NCBI RefSeq assembly: GCF_964340395.1
Contig: NC_135560.1
Location: forward strand, 15,144,598-15,208,597
DNA: 64,000 nt
Origin: Glandiceps talaboti
Lineage: Eukaryota; Hemichordata; Enteropneusta; Spengelidae
Direction of reading: 5' to 3'
Position numbers and translations under genes: made by a program. The notes below the pieces were generated by a model. It saw nothing but the letters and a program-made list of their open reading frames with translations. It did no database searches and was not told the DNA's origin. Of this stretch, positions 26,793 to 38,525 are shown piece after piece (position 1 is the first letter of the stretch; each line of letters begins with the position of its first letter).

Positions 26793-27999
26793 GATATGGG
26801 GAAAAAACCACACGATGAAAATAATTTACGTATACTTGATTATGAACTATCCAAGGCCTGTGCAAGAGTACTTGTCTAGTCGCACTAAGCCTCTCAAAGA
26901 TAAACATAGCAAAGTAAAAGCATTCACAAAACAAGTGCCCGTTTGATTTAGTTTTATGTTTTACATTGTTTAAAGAGGTTGTGTAACGGTACGATTTTAG
27001 ACACATATAAATCAGTACAATTCACAATCAGGGCTTTAATTTCCTCCGCTTAATATCAACCTGCTCAGTTCAGTTTTAATGAGTCGTTTATCTTATAACT
27101 AAACACCCGAGGGATCAGTCTGACGATTACTATCTTGTAAACGCCGTGATTGAGTTTTGTTCCCCTAAATTGCATTTTCCGCAGAAAAATACACAATTAG
27201 GACGCTCGCTTTGATGTTAGCTAAGAAATTATGTACCATTGAAGTATTTTTTTTCTTTTTTGAAATAGATCGCATAAACCTGCTTTGAAGACATGATGAA
27301 GGATAAGGAAGGTTTCAGTACTCGTTGTAATATATTGTGGTTTGACTTAATAGTGGTGACAACTTTAGGGTGGAAAATGACACGTGCTTTGTTATTTTCC
27401 GTATAATTGTACACAGTCAATTTGAAGCTGTAGGTTTAATGCAGTTATCAGAACTTAAATTTAACGGTTAACAGAAGTTAACGCCACCTTGTCTACCTTG
27501 GTTTCATTTCTAAAGAACATATTGATGTGCACCACGTTGATTAAAGACAACTAGCGCATAACATTTAGATAAGCATGATTGTATGGTGTCAATGCACCAC
27601 GATTACGTCATAGACTGGAATTATCCTTTGTTACAAATACCGTCGTTGGAAAAAGTCACTGTTCCGTGTATGAATACTATGTGGGAGTGCAAATAGGTAA
27701 CGCTGCAGTTCTTTTGATAATAAGTAAAATCACAAACGTTTTGAATTAAACGAGGTGGAAGCGTGATCATGGAGAACGCATTGCTCGACGAAAACGAAAA
27801 AGAGAAAGATGCACTCTGAAAATTTCGAATGAACATGAACATACCCAAACAGAGACCTAAACAAATATCGTGTGCACCAACGACATGTCATAAAAGATAT
27901 AACAATATGACGTGGTAAAACTGTAGCGAATAACTTAAAGGAAATAATGTATTCATGCCATAATTACACTCTAACGTTCCGAGGCGGATAATATTTTTG
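26793..27999. other. Intergenic stretch, no feature recognised
   Basis: Unique AT-rich sequence. Frames are under 80 codons. Confidence 0.6.
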
Positions 28000-28051
28000 C
28001 CTGTCTATCTGTCTGTCTGTCTGTCTGCCCGTCCGTTCGTCTATCTATCTA

Positions 28052-28104
<53 letters not shown>

Positions 28105-28239
28105 ATGTCTGTCCGTCCGTCCGTTCGTCCGTCCGTCCGTCCGTCCGTCCGTCTATCTGCCTGCCTGCCTGCCTGTCTGTCTGTCTGTCTGTCTGTCTGC
28201 CCGTCCGTTCGTCTATCTATCTATCTATCTATATATCTA

Positions 28240-28305
<66 letters not shown>

Positions 28306-28357
28306 CGTCCGTCCGTCCGTCCGTCTGTCTATCTGCCTGCCTGCCTGCCTGCCTGCC

Positions 28358-28394
<37 letters not shown>

Positions 28395-28412
28395 GTCTAT
28401 CTACCTATCTGT
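28000..28412 (+). repeat. Tetranucleotide mosaic (CTGT/CCGT/CTAT/CTGC) with a ~172-bp higher-order repeat
   Basis: Blocks of CTGT, CTAT, CCGT and CTGC alternate. The ordered string TGCCCGTCCGTTCG then CTAT block occurs at 28026 and again at 28198. The CCGT block then CTATCTGCC junction occurs near 28149 and 28321. Both spacings are 172 bp, so the mosaic was duplicated as a unit. The plus frame of 147 codons is an artefact. Confidence 0.9.
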
Positions 28413-29308
28413 ATATTGGTGTATGACGAAACAGAAGTAGTATCGTCTTCGTGTTCAATTTATGAATGTTATATATCCAAAACCAAATTGAATTTTAATT
28501 GAAATTTAGTAATATTTAACTTGTTATATTCTATGTTATTAGCAGATATAGAACGGTAGTTATTGTTCTTTAACTTTTAAGATATTATCGCTTATAAGAT
28601 ATTGCTATACAATGTGACCTTGGAACGATGAGCGTGGAGGAAGGCATTTGCTAAGAAACAACTCCACTTCAAACGATAAAGAGATGTTAGCAAATACATA
28701 AGAACAATTACATTCATAAAAAGCGAATCTAAAAGTGAAATTTGATACAAAAGAGTTATACTTGATAAGATGGATACCTTAAGTGCAAATTGATATGAAG
28801 GTTTTTTTGAATAAATATACTGCAATGAATATAACTTGAATGATAAAATAATCCACTGATTGCTAGAGTGGTAAAAAGACCCTCGGAAGTACTTCTACAA
28901 GTGGTCGGAAATGTTGTTAAATGGTAATTGTTGCCGGTCCATTAATATATCCCATTCGTTCAAATCGACTACATTTGCTGGTTTCGAATTGGTTTGGATA
29001 GTGCTCCTTCACATGGATACAGAAAAACCATCTTAAACCTGAGTCTGGTATGCTATGATTTAATTCCAAGCATAATTTTGACGGAGCGATGAATACATGT
29101 GATGATGCTGCAAACTATTAACGAGGAACAATGACACGGATTTCTCATTAAAGTTTCAATTAAAGAGATCAAAACGGGAAGAGGTGTTGATATACATGTT
29201 GATAACATTCTATATACATTATGCAGCTTGTATGTAACACAATATGATATACAGTAATGACAACATGAATTTAACCTACTATCTGGTGAATCGTCGGAAA
29301 TGAACAAA
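28413..29308. other. Intergenic stretch between microsatellites
   Basis: AT-rich with no recognised gene or repeat. Confidence 0.6.
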
Positions 29309-29478
29309 TGGATAGATGGATGGAAGGATGGATGAATGAATGAATGAATGAATGAATGAATGAATGAATGAATGAAGAAATGAATGAATGAATGAATGAA
29401 TGAATGAATGAGTGCAGGGAGGAAGGAAGGAATGAAAGAAAGAAGGAATAAAGGAAGGAAGGAATGCAGGAACGAAGA
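29309..29478 (+). repeat. Purine-rich tetranucleotide array (GGAT, GAAT, GGAA)
   Basis: A GGAT block leads into about 20 GAAT units with one GAAG interruption, then into GGAA/GAAA units. The minus-strand frames (Phe-Ile-His-Ser repeats) are artefacts. Confidence 0.9.
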
Positions 29479-29879
29479 ACTTTCCATGCCATTTGTAAAA
29501 CGGTCTTGCTTTCTGTTTTAACCAAACATTCAGGAATTTTTTTTCGATACGTGAAGGTAATGCAATAATGCATTATAATTCTTGGATATTGTTATTCTTG
29601 TATAGTGCGAAGACGTTGAGGTAATAAATCATCACCATCCCCGTGAGTAACACTATCAGGAGGTTTGATCGTCTATAACATTTTAGAATATAAGAAACCA
29701 GACAGTAATCGTCTCAACTATACAATGTAAACTTGAGAAGATAAACCCGGTACCCAGGGGGACTCACATTCACAACTCAAGAACATACGAGCAAAGACTA
29801 ACGATAGAGTTGAATGTTTTCAAGGTAAGCTGCCCTGCTTATTAACGTTGGATATCAGTAATTCAATACGCAAGACACC
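29479..29879. other. Short intergenic stretch
   Basis: Nothing recognised. Confidence 0.6.
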
Positions 29880-30264
29880 ACAACAGAGCAAAACACGACA
29901 TCAAATAAGATAACATAAAAAACACAGCATAACATAACATAACATAACATAACATAACATAATATAACGTAACATAACATACTATCACATCACATAGCAT
30001 CACATTATGGCGAGGCATAACACAGCATAAGGTAGCATAACTTGATATAACGCAACACAACACAACACAACACAACAACACACGACACGACACGAAACGG
30101 AACGACACGACACAAAGCCACACAACACCACACCACACCACACAACACAACACAACACAACACAACACAGCACAGCACAACACAACACAACACAGCACAG
30201 CACAATACAGCACAGCATAGGTCGTGACAACGCAACACGACAAAACACGACACGACTCGGCATG
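29880..30264 (+). repeat. Pentanucleotide array (AACAT, AACAC, ACACG, AGCAC)
   Basis: Successive blocks run AACAT (about 29929-29970), a degenerate link, AACAC (from 30054), a CACGA/CACCA stretch and AACAC/AGCAC. The 5-bp period reads as five-residue peptides (VVLCC) on the minus strand, producing spurious frames of up to 126 codons. Confidence 0.9.
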
Positions 30265-30743
30265 ATGTGACTTATTGTAGAACCGTAATGCTGAAGATAA
30301 ACATTGGTATTCAGAATTCCCAAATAGACTTGCGAATCGTGACTATGTAATCGTTTGAAACTCACGAATCATTCGACAATTACATTTTAGATTATTGGTT
30401 AATGTTTCGTTTGAATTTGAAATGATTGCACTCTACCATGTAAGGGTTCAACGAGTTTCAAAAAGGTGCCGCACATCGTTCAACTGTCTGTGAACACAGT
30501 TAGAAATAGCTACCATCAAACAAATCGTAATAGAAACTGTTTAAAATGTAAAGAGCTCTACCCTGTAAATATAAATGACAAATCTACAAGGAAAAATGGA
30601 GATATAACTTTATTTTGCATTTAGACTGACATAGAATTGATCATTAACCACAACAATGGCATCTCATAACTTACATATATTTCAAATAAACTTTGAAATA
30701 CAGAGAGTATTGTAAAACTAAAGAACATCAATAGCAATAGACC
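30265..30743. other. Short intergenic stretch
   Basis: No repeat, RNA gene or convincing reading frame was seen. Confidence 0.6.
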
Positions 30744-30925
30744 AGTACAATATAGTTACTGTGCGTGGAGCGATAAATTGGAAACGAATGCGACGTTGCT
30801 ATCAGTCTTACTACGGACCTTGATCAAGTGCTTAAGTTATTCAGCGTCGATGTTTTTTTTCTCTGGACGGATCGAAACGTCGCATTCGTTTCCAATTTAT
30901 CGTTCCACAGTAACTATATTATACT
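30744..30925. mobile_element. Foldback/MITE element with ~50-bp terminal inverted repeats
   Basis: The left arm (30744-30797) and right arm (30876-30925) are nearly perfect reverse complements. Both contain GATAAATTGGAAACGAATGC followed by GACGTT, and both run outward through ATATAGTTACTGTG to AGTA. They differ by a 4-bp indel next to one substitution and by one outer substitution. The loop is 78 bp and non-coding. Total length 182 bp is typical of a short non-autonomous DNA element. The small arm divergence points to a recent insertion. Confidence 0.8.
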
Positions 30926-31705
30926 TTCCTATCGATTATTGGAACCATGAACAACATATTCTCCATCAATAGCAATCTACTGAATTACCACCGTTTGCTA
31001 CCTCTTGTGACTAAAAACCATGTACGCTTAACAGTGAACGTTCTCTCACGCTAGTTGTTGTCTGCCATACAGTGTTCTCACAGTCGACGTGTAACATGGT
31101 CCGGTCACCTGTCAGTCAATGAAAATTAGGGCTTGCAAGAATAGTCAGTATATCGTGTGAGATCAAAGCTGCTATTAAATAGAAAGTTGGTGACCTGTAC
31201 AATTTAGCAAACCGTACTCAGGAAACACTCAACTATTTCAAGGGACTCGTAACATCCACAACATGAACAATTTCAATACCTTCCATTATTAGATCGCCGT
31301 CAATTGATGCCCAGGTCTCGAAAGAGTGTTTGTAAGAAATATTTTTTAATATCCTGTCTGTCGTACAACTTGTAAACATGAATGTGTCACAAAATAGCCG
31401 TAATTTTTATGGGGTTTGCATTTTGATTCTTCGATTTTTTTTTTCATCGTAGTCATGCATATATTGATGACTGTGAACTATTTTATGTAATTTTGTGCTT
31501 TACAATCTGTTTTATTGTCTTTTATTATCTTTTGATGTCTTTTCTTGCGCCAAAGATGAACTTCTGTGTTTTTTTTTATGAATAATAAAATGCATTTTAT
31601 CTTAACAATAAGAACAACAATGACATACTAAGGAGTATATTATGTGTATCTACTGAACGTACTAATGTTTTATCTAATACACCGGGAGAAATTATACACA
31701 AAGAC
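30926..31705. other. Intergenic stretch with a possible retroposed 3' end
   Basis: 31440-31605 reads like an mRNA or LINE 3' terminus on the plus strand: T-rich sequence, TTTTCTTGCGCC, a T9 run, then GAATAATAAAATGC. No polyadenine tail or target duplication is visible, so this is only a possibility. Confidence 0.3.
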
Positions 31706-31720
31706 ACCACCACCACCACC

Positions 31721-31754
<34 letters not shown>

Positions 31755-32358
31755 TCATCATCATGAACACCACCACCACCACCAACACCACCATCATCAA
31801 AAGCTATAAGAACAACAACGCCATCACCACAAACAACAACAGTAACACCATCACCACTACCAACAACAACACTATCACCAAATCACTCAACACCACCACC
31901 ACCATCATCATCATCATTATCATCATCACCACCATCATCATCATCATCATCATCAACATCGTCATCATCACTACTACGATGTCCACCACAACAACCAACA
32001 GCAACAACAACAAACACAACACCATTACAAACAAAAATAACAACATAAAACACTACCACTAATAACATCACAATCAACAGCAACAACCCCACCGACAATA
32101 ACGCGACCGACAACAACAACAACAACAACAATAACAATAACAACGACAACATCACCATCACCGCCACCACCATCACGAAGACGACCACCAACACTGCAAT
32201 CCATACCACCACCATCATCAAAAACATCAACACCATAAAAAAACATTTCAAACACCATCTACCACCACCACCACCACCACCACCACCACCACCACCAACA
32301 TCATCATCAACACCGCAAACACTATCACCATCACCCACCATCAAATCGACAACCAACT
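31706..32358 (+). repeat. ~650-bp trinucleotide tract (CAC/CAT/CAA/AAC)
   Basis: Long stretches of CAC, CAT and CAA triplets with very few G on the plus strand. Pure runs include (CAC)n near 31706-31735 and 32262-32295, and (CAT)n near 31736-31763. It yields stop-free frames on both strands (up to 157 codons minus strand, Val/Gly/Asp-rich) that are composition artefacts. Confidence 0.9.
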
Positions 32359-33556
32359 AAAACACAAAAACATCACCAAGAACAAACAATAACAGTAACT
32401 AGAAAATTACAATGACAACGATATTGAACACTTAATACCACACTACTGTCATCATGACAATGTTTCCGCCACTATAGTAATTTCTACGTAAGCGAAACAG
32501 TGGTAGGCTACATTTTAGTCCAAAGAAGATGCCCAATAAGACATTTAGCCGACCTTCACGACATTCTATCAGATTAATACGTCCTTGCGTCACTGGGCAT
32601 CTTGGCAATATATTATTGTCGTCAAAGCGCCGACCACAGCATCTGGTCCCGTTTTACGACAGGCTTCAATGTCCATATTCATTATCTTAAACACGTGTAA
32701 ACCTTTATCCGCTCTCTCCCTGCCTAACATACATTTTATAGCCTGGGATTAGCTTACGACAACCTAATAAATCACGCAGCCAAACAAAACATCGACATGG
32801 TTTTTTTCTAGTCACTGAAAGGTAAATGGAAATACGTGTACATGTTATGGAGCCGAACACAATATGCCGGATATTTCAAACGCGCGTCAAGGTTTCGATG
32901 TTTCTGAAATGGATAGTTTGCTGCCCAGGTAGTTGAAGTACAATGAATATTAGCTGCTGAGTTGCTATATTGGTCCGAGCCAGGGGTAGTATTTTATAGC
33001 GCGTTTGCGCAAAATGTGGGATAACGCAATAGGAAAAATTGGTATTATCAGCAACACGTTCAATCTGTCCACAAGTTTATGGATTATGTAGTTGAGGCCG
33101 GGGGAGTCACTGTTAACTCGCGTGGAGGGGGGTGGGGGGTGGTGGTGTGGGATATGAAGATATATGATATCTCAGACCGAGATACATTTCTCACTCATTA
33201 CCACTTTAAACTGCACATACATGTATGCACACCAAATAATTTTTAAAGGGTGTGAAACAGTTGGAACAGTTTGCCATACTGATAAATTATTCATGTATTT
33301 TATGTTTTAAAAGTTCGTCAACGTAGGGGTTCTTTTTTTTAGAAATAAACTTTGGCCTTCGTGCCAACTTTAATGTAATACATTATGGTTCAGAAATTAT
33401 GGAAATTTTCTTGATGACATTGCTCATGTTCGATTGTAAACCACAGCCTCTTTTACGGCACCGTCCGAAACGCAGTGTCGCGGAAGAAACATCAGCTTTG
33501 CGAGAATGGAACCTGTTGTGTACATGTATATTGTATATGTGTCGCAATTGTCAAAA
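32359..33556. other. Intergenic stretch with a G-rich tract
   Basis: G-rich sequence at 33123-33151 has GGGGGG tracts joined by T and GGT, so it could form a plus-strand quadruplex. The remainder is unique with no supported gene. Confidence 0.55.
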
Positions 33557-33787
33557 GCGGTCATGAATGAGATGTTTCTTTTATTGAAATTAACTTATTT
33601 CACATTCCTTTTTTTAAGTAGACACAACACAGTGTCTACTTAAAAAAAGGAATGTGAAATAACAAAGACCAAATCATTGCAAATATAAGAAACTTGTATA
33701 CAGTTGTTATTGTATATACATAAAGTGGCTCTGCATATGTACAGTTTAAAGTGGTAATGAATGCGAAATGTTTCTTGATAAAAAAAC
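33557..33787. repeat. Perfect 31-bp-arm palindrome between diverged direct repeats
   Basis: The arms are 33595-33625 and 33632-33662, fully complementary, with a 6-nt loop (AACACA). Each arm contains CACATTCC, a T7 run and AAGTAGACAC. The left direct repeat (33557-33594, GCGGTCATGAATG onward) ends exactly where the palindrome begins. A diverged second copy lies at 33751-33787 (GTGGTAATGAATG). The lack of any mismatch in the stem implies recent origin or an assembly or sequencing fold-back artefact. Confidence 0.9.
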
Positions 33788-35509
33788 GTGCGTGGCGAAA
33801 CATATTAAAGAACTGAATCACCTTGTCAAATTTCGCTATCGCATGTGTCGGTCGCTTCCACACATATGTCTCCATTGTGACGTTTCAAGTATAAGGATGT
33901 GTATATGTGGTTGTAAACACGCACATGCGCATAGTGTACGTGACGTAGCAATTACTTGCGCTTACCCAGTTTATTTACAAATTATTTCTGATACGTACAG
34001 TGTTTTTATTTATAGAGACGTGGTTGAAAATTTCACGATTTTTATTGAAGTGGAAAAACGCTGTATTGTATAATCCAATTGCAAAAAAATAGCAATCTGT
34101 CATCTCCTGACCTCTTTTAATGATGCCGCTGAATCAAAGTTCGCCTTCCTTTAGAATGCTATCTTCGAAAATACCAGTAGAACGCCAGACACGTACCAGA
34201 CTTCCTATCATTACAACTCTAATATTAAAACGTCGATTTCACAGCTTTCAGGTATTTGGACCATGAATAAACTGCAGGATGAATATCAGATAAGAGAGAA
34301 AGAAAGAAAAATAGAAGGATTAAAAACATAGAAAATAAGCTCTTTCTAGTTTCAACATCAGTTTACTTGTAAATACGTTATTAGACCCTACTCGGTAAGA
34401 CCTTGATAGGGAAATATGATAAGAGAATGGAATGCTTTACACATTGCCTTGAAATCGGTATTTTCCAATAAGAGACAACACAATGACTGCTTTATTTCAA
34501 ACAGTGGGCTTTGTCATGGTTGTCTTGTCCAACAAAATTTATGACAAGGAACTAAACTATATTAGCTGCATATGCTTTATTTCTCCTGGGTCGGTTTATG
34601 GATGTTAGGTAAAATAAACATAACGCGATTTATTTCTTGTGATTTTCCCAATACTTCCTACTTCAATCCCCCATTTTTCATACCATAGAAGATAGAACAT
34701 CTCTGAATGACACATAGTAATAAGTCGACAACACTGTAGGTGAATCTAAGTTAGAAATATTCTTGTCATAATGTGCAATAAGTGCATCTGAGTTACAAAC
34801 GCTTTGATGGTGGAACTTGTTAGTATGCATCACAGGACATTTGTCTGGATTCCACTCCTTAAGCAATACACTTGATTGATACATATCGTTGTATCCTGGC
34901 GGAAAACGTGATAGATCGGTTCATAACGCACAAATGGTATGGGTTTCGTCGTCGATGTGTGATTTAGCTCCAATTATTACCTGAATCGTCAAAACAGGTT
35001 AACTTCATCGTTCGTTCAATCACCTTTGTTCAAAAAAAAACAACTCTTCATTTGTATTCGGTCATGTTCTTTCTCGCAGTTACGTACTGATAATGTCACC
35101 TCTTCATTAGAGGAAAGAATTGCAACTTTTTTAGATTAAAAGTTCTGTTGCCATGGAGGATCAGATCTTGCTCCTAAGAATTTTAAATGGACATGGGATA
35201 GCAAATGTTAACAGGAAGTAAGCGTATTTAAAAGTATGATGCATTCATTTCAACACGTCCTACTTCTGTGGGGTATTCGGTGATAAGCTATACTACTAAG
35301 TTTAACATTGTTCTGTTGCCAAGAATGAAAAATGTGATCTTGCACGTTTGATAGATACATTTACCCTTTACAACACCGTGAAAGGACAATATTATCTTGC
35401 CTTTGAAAATGTTATTACTTCGACGAAATATGGCAGCTAGAAGTTATGTAAAACTTTAACACTTTATATTCAAAAAAAGACAATATCTTTCAATTACCTT
35501 CAGAGCAAA
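33788..35509. other. Intergenic stretch, no gene recognised
   Basis: Unique AT-rich DNA. The frame at 33768-34073 (+, 101 codons) is Cys/His-rich but shows no spaced zinc-finger pattern and no family match I can name. A 22-codon ATG frame at 35153 ending in GAAGTAAGC could mimic a first exon but is too short to call. Confidence 0.5.
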
Positions 35510-36080
35510 ATTGCACGTTCATTTTATGAGCAGGCATTTGATACAATATAAGCCTGTAGACCTAAATCAGATATCGTCTGGTTCAAAAGAAACCTTGCAA
35601 TTTATCATGACTCGGCAAAATATACTTCAAATGATAATTTTTTATCTTCATTTATATTCATCCGTTTAAAGGTTGTGGATAACCTATACTTTGCTCAAAT
35701 AATGGAAATGAAGCAATGATATTATGATTTTCGTGGCACTAGACGATAAAATGTCGCACTGTTGGTACGACGTTAGTCGTTACCAAAAGATAAAATGTAT
35801 CGATGTAGGTATCATATAACTTGCACAAAATCGTCATAAAATGTAGTAAATAAATGTCGTTAAGCATTTTTTCGCGTCAGGCGATAAAATGTGATAATGT
35901 TGGAATGTTTTTTTTTTTCGCGATAGATGATTATGATGTTTGTAATATGTTTGCTGCGCCAGACGATAGAAAGTAACAATATTGGCAAGATTGTTTTTGA
36001 CGTCAGACGATAAAATGTAACAATGTTGCAATGGTTTCTTTTCTTACGTCACGCCAGACGATAAAATGTAGCAATGTTCG
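35510..36080. mobile_element. FB-like inverted minisatellite element, locus 3 of the ~43-bp repeat family
   Basis: The right arm has eight copies of the reverse-orientation core CGATAAAATGT, starting near 35744, 35788, 35834, 35882, 35921, 35964, 36008 and 36059 (mean spacing about 45). The best unit reads GCCAGACGATAAAATGTAGC. The left arm (about 35510-35660) has degenerate forward-orientation copies (ATCGTCTGG near 35573; GCAATTTATC with GACTCGGC near 35598). The two arms face each other across ~80 bp, as in foldback elements whose terminal inverted repeats are built of tandem units. There is no coding sequence. Confidence 0.6.
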
Positions 36081-37746
36081 TAAGATTTGTATCAGGAGAG
36101 ACGACATTCTGGCACCTTTTGCATATGTTCTAAATCAAAGGAAATTTGCCGGGCCCAGATATCAAATATCAAGCACATCATGTAGTTATCATGATTGCCT
36201 AGATCAGTCATATACCGTATAAGCATATCAATATGTCATCATTTAATAAGTTAACTCAGACGAGGCGCCATTTTGTCGGAAATATGTTATTATTAGCAAG
36301 TGTGATATGACCATGATTAGATTCAGAGACTGCTCTCTTTTTACTGTCCGTATGTTTGATTCATATTTTATTAAAATTTCAAAGTATGATTAAGTAGATC
36401 CTGTCTCGAAAGGTGTGGGAGTTACGTCTTCCATCAATATTTCATATGGATAATTCAGCTGTCCAATGTTTCTACGAGTGAAGAAATAGTAAATTGCGAC
36501 AGTTTTAAGAAATGACATATGCGTTCTGTATATAATTATTTTTTGATGCTATAATTCCCATTATATTGCGTTTCATTTCTGCAGATGGTCATTGTAAAGG
36601 AGTTGTGGCTGGCATCATTTTATAGCAGTTCTGAGAGAGGATCCATTTAAGGGTGAAGCTGATCTGCATCTTGCAACCTCTCTGAAATAGAGTTATAAAA
36701 AATCATGCAAATATAACTTGGAAGAGGCCTTCTATATGAAAGAGTGAGGCATTCTGGGAAACTAAGTGAGGGGCTCTACACAATGTTTGGGCTATATATT
36801 CTACCAGAAAACTGTACTTGTTTATCAATCGTCGGAAATGCTGTTTTGTTGAACCACATAAACTACTATTACCAATACAGATGTTACACAAAACAACTGA
36901 AATAACTCATTTTAATTTTAATCATTTGGTGTAACGTCAATTATCGTCGTGTTGTTTCAATAACAGTATAGAAAGAATGTTGGAGCAATTACACACAATT
37001 GTATTGCCTATGCAAATGAGGGCTGGTACTCTTGCGCATTAGTCTACTGTTCTCTGTTCTATTAAAAAAATGATACAACATTAGATAAATCAAGGAGAGA
37101 TGTAACACGATTTGTTTCACATATCTTGATATTCAATTCAAAAGTCTTCCCTTCTCTGAACTTAACGACAGCAGGAAATGAGAAAGATGGGAACGCCAGT
37201 CTCGCGTGAAGAGAAAGAAATGAAGCCTATTTCCGCACGAGACCTCCATGGATCTGTTGCTTCCGTCCAAAACTGTCCATTTAATAATGAACTAAAAATA
37301 GCATCGCTTCAAGTGAGATGTAATCAAGAGGTGTATTGTTCAAAAACAAAAAACAAATGTTATATTTGTAACAGCTTTTAACACAGCAGTGAAACTCTTT
37401 GTTAATGGAAGGACGAAAGGTCGTCGCCGTTGTACCATATGTATGTAACTAACCGCTGTAGCGATATGTTAGGGTTTAAACGTTTGAACCTTTAAGAATC
37501 TTATGTAGTTAGTGTGTTATTTATATCATTGAAAAGTATCCATTTCATAGAAATTTTATAGTCATTTGATAAAGGTCCACAGAATATTTTCAACATTTCT
37601 TAAATATGATATTTGATAGGTTTGAGTTGACACCTCACTGTACAATGCTACAAAATAGTCCACTGTGGGGGAACTTACTATCACTCATAGTAGTAACATT
37701 CTCACAAAGTGATTGAAGTTTATCTTAGTGTAATTGTCATTTCATG
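36081..37746. other. Intergenic stretch with one weak exon candidate
   Basis: AT-rich unique sequence. The only segment with exon-like borders is 37172-37312, listed separately. Confidence 0.5.
37172..37312 (+). other. Possible 141-nt internal exon, product unknown (weak)
   Basis: A pyrimidine-rich stretch (CTTCCCTTCTCTGAAC) leads to CGACAG, and the segment ends CTTCAA before GTGAGA. The length is 47 whole codons, open in frame from CAG GAA ATG. The peptide starts QEMRKMGTPVSREEKEMKP and has a charged, protein-like composition. I recognise no domain. Two fair splice sites around an open frame can occur by chance in 64 kb. Confidence 0.2.
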
Positions 37747-37748
37747 CC

Positions 37749-37789
<41 letters not shown>

Positions 37790-37805
37790 ATGTCTGTCTG
37801 TCTGT

Positions 37806-37842
<37 letters not shown>

Positions 37843-38080
37843 TGCCTGTCTGTCTGTATGTATGTATGTATGTATGTATGTATGTATGTATGTATGTATG
37901 TATGTATGTATGTATGTGAATGTGTTTATGCCTGTCTGTGTCTGCATATCTGCATGTATGTATGTCTGTCTGTCTGTCTGTCTATCTGCCTGTCTGTCTG
38001 TACGTCTGTCTGTCTGTCTGTCTGTCTGTCTGTATGTGTGTATGTATGTACGTATGTATGTATGTATGTATGTATGTATG

Positions 38081-38111
<31 letters not shown>
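37747..38111 (+). repeat. Compound tetranucleotide array (CTGT/CTGC/ATGT)
   Basis: The order is CTGT, CTGC, CTGT, ATGT (to 37917), a degenerate CTGT/ATGT link, CTGT and ATGT. The array ends into AATATCTCAAAAATTACTGC. Overlapping frames of up to 143 codons are repeat artefacts (Cys-Leu-Ser-Val and Met-Tyr-Val-Cys periodic peptides). Confidence 0.95.
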
Positions 38112-38257
38112 TATCTCAAAAATTACTGCATAGATTATAATGAAACTATGTATCTCTCTTATGTTAATGGCAAAATTTGATTTGATTTTGGCAAACAGTA
38201 TATGAATATTAGTGAGCCATTTGCGTAATTAAAGATTTGTTAGTAAATACACTATAC

Positions 38258-38525
38258 AAGCTTCAAACTCCATGTAATCTACTAGATACATCGATGCTAA
38301 AGCAGATGTGTCCGAACGTACTTGATGATGCTTCAATGTGTCATTTGAATAATTAATTGTTGTTGGTCATTAGGTAATCTCTTAAATGCGTGCTTCAAAT
38401 GGCGTATGAGTTGATGTATACACTTGTGATGACCTGTCTTGAATCTTAGCAATGCAAGCTTCAAATTTTATATAATTTGATATATACATTGATGTTAACA
38501 CAGGATATAGGAACGACATTCTGCT
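38258..38525 (+). repeat. Degenerate ~66-bp minisatellite, four units
   Basis: The word GCTTCAA recurs at 38260, 38330, 38392 and 38458 (spacing 70, 62, 66). It is followed in the first, third and fourth units by a similar T/A-rich segment and GAT(G)ATATACATTGATG-like sequence. Units are diverged, so the array is old. It lies 147 bp downstream of a tetranucleotide array. Confidence 0.7.

Noticed and set aside
27997-28440. 147-codon plus-strand frame that looks like a secreted Cys-rich protein
   Set aside because: Tetranucleotide repeat artefact. The cysteines come from TGT/TGC in the repeat unit, not from a disulfide scaffold.
31763-32356. Poly-Thr/Asn/Ile and poly-Val/Gly/Asp frames over the trinucleotide tract
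   Set aside because: Composition artefact with no start context, splice sites or flanking coding sequence.
33768-34073. 101-codon Cys/His-rich frame that might be a zinc-binding protein
   Set aside because: Cys and His are not in any zinc-finger spacing; the frame overlaps the diverged direct repeat next to the palindrome.
35153-35221. Kozak-like ATG with 22 codons ending in a GTAAGC donor-like sequence
   Set aside because: Too short to distinguish from chance; no domain and no downstream exon.
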